A stretch of DNA of 64,000 nt from Halobacteriovorax sp. GB3. GTDB taxonomy: Bacteria > Bdellovibrionota > Bacteriovoracia > Bacteriovoracales > Bacteriovoracaceae. Shown here in pieces: positions 62,850-64,000 of the stretch. Under the pieces are notes generated by a model. The model was not told where the DNA came from and did not search any database. It saw only the letters and a list, made by a program, of their open reading frames with translations. Location of the stretch: the NCBI RefSeq assembly GCF_028649655.1, contig NZ_JAQSLN010000001.1, forward strand, positions 682,001 through 746,000. The letters run 5' to 3'. The position numbers were made by a program, and so were the translations under genes. Every line of letters starts with the position of its first letter. The first letter of the stretch is position 1.

Positions 62850-63836
62850 ATGAAAAATCTTTTTATTGGAATGCTTCTTGGGCTTTCAAGTTTATCAATG
62901 GCACAAGATCTTCCTGGAAAGGGTGTTAAGGTTTATCCTATGCATTCACCGATTGCGGAAGAGAAGTTTCAAACCATGATTTTAATGAAGGCACTTTCTA
63001 AACTTGGTTACGATGTTCAACCAATTAAAGAAGTTGCTTACGCCGTTGCTTATAAATCAATTGCGCAAAATAAAGACGATAAGAATATCCACTTTCTCTC
63101 AGTCAACTGGGCGCCATTGCATGAAAATATGTATAAAAAGGCCGGTGGGGATAAGGCCTTCTATCGAAAGGGAACTTTCATCGATGGATGTGCTCAAGGT
63201 TATCTCATCGATAAGAAAACGGCCGATAAGTATAAAATTCGCTATTTCAATGATCTAAAGAAACCTGAAATCGCTAAACTCTTTGACAGTGATGGAAATG
63301 GTAAGGCCGATCTAGCAGGATGTAATCCAGGTTGGGGATGTGAGAAAGTTATTGAACACCAACTTGATGCCTTTAAATTAAGAAAAACTGTCGAGCACAG
63401 ACAGGGGGAGTACGCTGCGATTATTTCTGAAACGATTGCTAAGTTTGATAAGGGTGAACCTGTTCTATATTACACATACACTCCTTATTGGGTAAGTGGA
63501 AAGCTTGTGCCAGGTAAAGACGTAGTCTGGTTGCAGGTAACAGAGTCTAGCCATCCAATTTCAAAGAGTACGCGTCTTCCAAATGGTGATGACTATGGTT
63601 TTAATATTAACAACATGAGAATTGTTGCTAATGCGGCCACAGGTAAGCACCATAAAGTTGCAGCAAAATTATTTGAAGTTGCGAAAATGAATGTTAATGA
63701 TATTTCACTTCAGAATATGCTGATCTCTAAAGGTGAGAATACTGAAAAGCAAATTGAACGACATGCTGATTCATGGATTAAGGCCCATCAAAAGGACTTT
63801 GATAGTTGGATTGAGCAAGCAAAAAAAGCGAAATAG
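62850..63836 (+). CDS. proX: Osmoprotectant periplasmic binding protein (ProX-like)
   Basis: 328 residues; signal peptide MKNLFIGMLLGLSSLSMA; AGAGGAG upstream. Type II binding-protein fold of the glycine-betaine family: VNWAPLHENMYKK with Trp of the betaine-binding cage, GCNPGWGCEKV, TYTPYWVSGKL (another aromatic) and LPNGDDYGFNINNMRIVAN. Two Cys (CAQGYL, GCNP) may form the disulfide known in ProX. It delivers the ligand to ProW. No lipobox, so it is soluble periplasmic. Confidence 0.92.
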   Translation: MKNLFIGMLLGLSSLSMAQDLPGKGVKVYPMHSPIAEEKFQTMILMKALSKLGYDVQPIKEVAYAVAYKSIAQNKDDKNIHFLSVNWAPLHENMYKKAGGDKAFYRKGTFIDGCAQGYLIDKKTADKYKIRYFNDLKKPEIAKLFDSDGNGKADLAGCNPGWGCEKVIEHQLDAFKLRKTVEHRQGEYAAIISETIAKFDKGEPVLYYTYTPYWVSGKLVPGKDVVWLQVTESSHPISKSTRLPNGDDYGFNINNMRIVANAATGKHHKVAAKLFEVAKMNVNDISLQNMLISKGENTEKQIERHADSWIKAHQKDFDSWIEQAKKAK

Positions 63837-63843
63837 GATAATG

Positions 63844-63873
63844 AAAAAGGAAGCTCTAGGGCTTCCTTTTTTT
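63844..63873. terminator. Bidirectional intrinsic terminator
   Basis: AAAAAGGAAGC pairs with GCTTCCTTTTT around a 6-nt loop, with T runs on both strands. It ends the proVWX operon and also the minus-strand CBS gene, whose stop codon lies in the T run. Confidence 0.85.
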
Positions 63874-64000
63874 ATGGAGAGTCAAATTCGTCTTCGATTT
63901 CTAGACCTAATAAATTTTCAATAATATTTTCTAATGTCACAATCCCTACAAACTTTCCGTAGTCATCAACGACGGCACAAATATGTTCTCGGCGCTCTAA
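63872..64000 (-). CDS. C-terminal end of a CNNM/CorC-type CBS-domain protein (partial)
   Basis: The minus-strand frame is open to the window edge (42 residues visible). It contains HICAVVDDYGKFVGIVTLENIIENL and ends EIEDEFDSP, the typical end of the CBS pair in CNNM/CorC/TlyC proteins (ValVDEYG..GiVTLEDiiEeivGEI.DE). These are membrane proteins for divalent-cation homeostasis. Since the gene continues past 64000, its membrane part cannot be judged. Stops just inside the proX terminator. Confidence 0.78.
   Translation of the reverse strand, partial: LERREHICAVVDDYGKFVGIVTLENIIENLLGLEIEDEFDSP

Overview
The window is about 36% GC by eye. It carries roughly 60 protein genes and no rRNA, tRNA, CRISPR array or insertion sequence that I can recognise. 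A very high share of the genes (about 40) encode proteins with Sec or lipoprotein signal peptides, including many small Cys-containing proteins, several unrelated peptidases and beta-barrel outer-membrane proteins. With a chemoreceptor, a hybrid sensor kinase, OsmC-YcaO and a ProU-type osmoprotectant importer, this suggests a Gram-negative, probably marine, Bdellovibrio-like predator (Bdellovibrionota, Halobacteriovorax type). That assignment is inference from style and content; no marker gene proves it.

Layout. 0-4.3 kb: an edge-truncated repeat protein, a P-loop kinase-like protein, small exported proteins, and an exported-protein gene broken at an A9 tract. 4.3-7.5 kb: a bicupin, a tRNA-dihydrouridine synthase and a trypsin-like protease. 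7.6-16.1 kb: an archipelago of about a dozen small exported proteins of unknown function, many with one Cys near the N-terminus and one near the C-terminus. 16.2-22.1 kb: DEAD-box helicase; a zinc alcohol dehydrogenase / LysR / cupin lipoprotein / cyclophilin-like locus; an exported protein that may be catalase-like. 22.2-26.7 kb: TolC-like and RND efflux genes with overlapping reading frames and no membrane-fusion protein. 26.8-38.6 kb: a duplicated-domain exported protein, GAF-PAS-PAS-HK-REC hybrid kinase, exported zincin, beta-barrel, protein-glutaminase-like protein, an astacin-type lipoprotein that seems to start at AUU, and a dCache chemoreceptor. 38.7-42.5 kb: OsmC-YcaO, SPOUT methyltransferase and another exported zincin, with unusual terminators between them. 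42.7-48.3 kb: five exported proteins in two transcription units (A-B and C-D-E), two pairs of tandem paralogues that share a C-terminal helical motif; this is the best candidate for an undescribed system. 48.4-50.2 kb: exported protein, Fic protein, Cys-repeat protein. 50.2-53.5 kb: an overlapping operon of sodium:solute symporter, degenerate metallophosphoesterase and Omp85-like barrel. 53.6-57.1 kb: a 33-residue Cys-repeat protein, a coupled pair whose second member looks like a clan CD cysteine peptidase, and an M15-like exported protein. 57.2-60.2 kb: alpha/beta hydrolase and TetR regulator behind a large palindrome, and an exported GH14 beta-amylase. 60.5-63.9 kb: proVWX-type osmoprotectant transporter, then the 3' end of a CNNM/CorC-type CBS protein.

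Together the region reads as a secretome-rich accessory segment (host attack and degradation, envelope) interspersed with housekeeping functions (RNA modification, efflux, osmoprotection, signalling). Most functions of the small exported proteins cannot be named from sequence alone.
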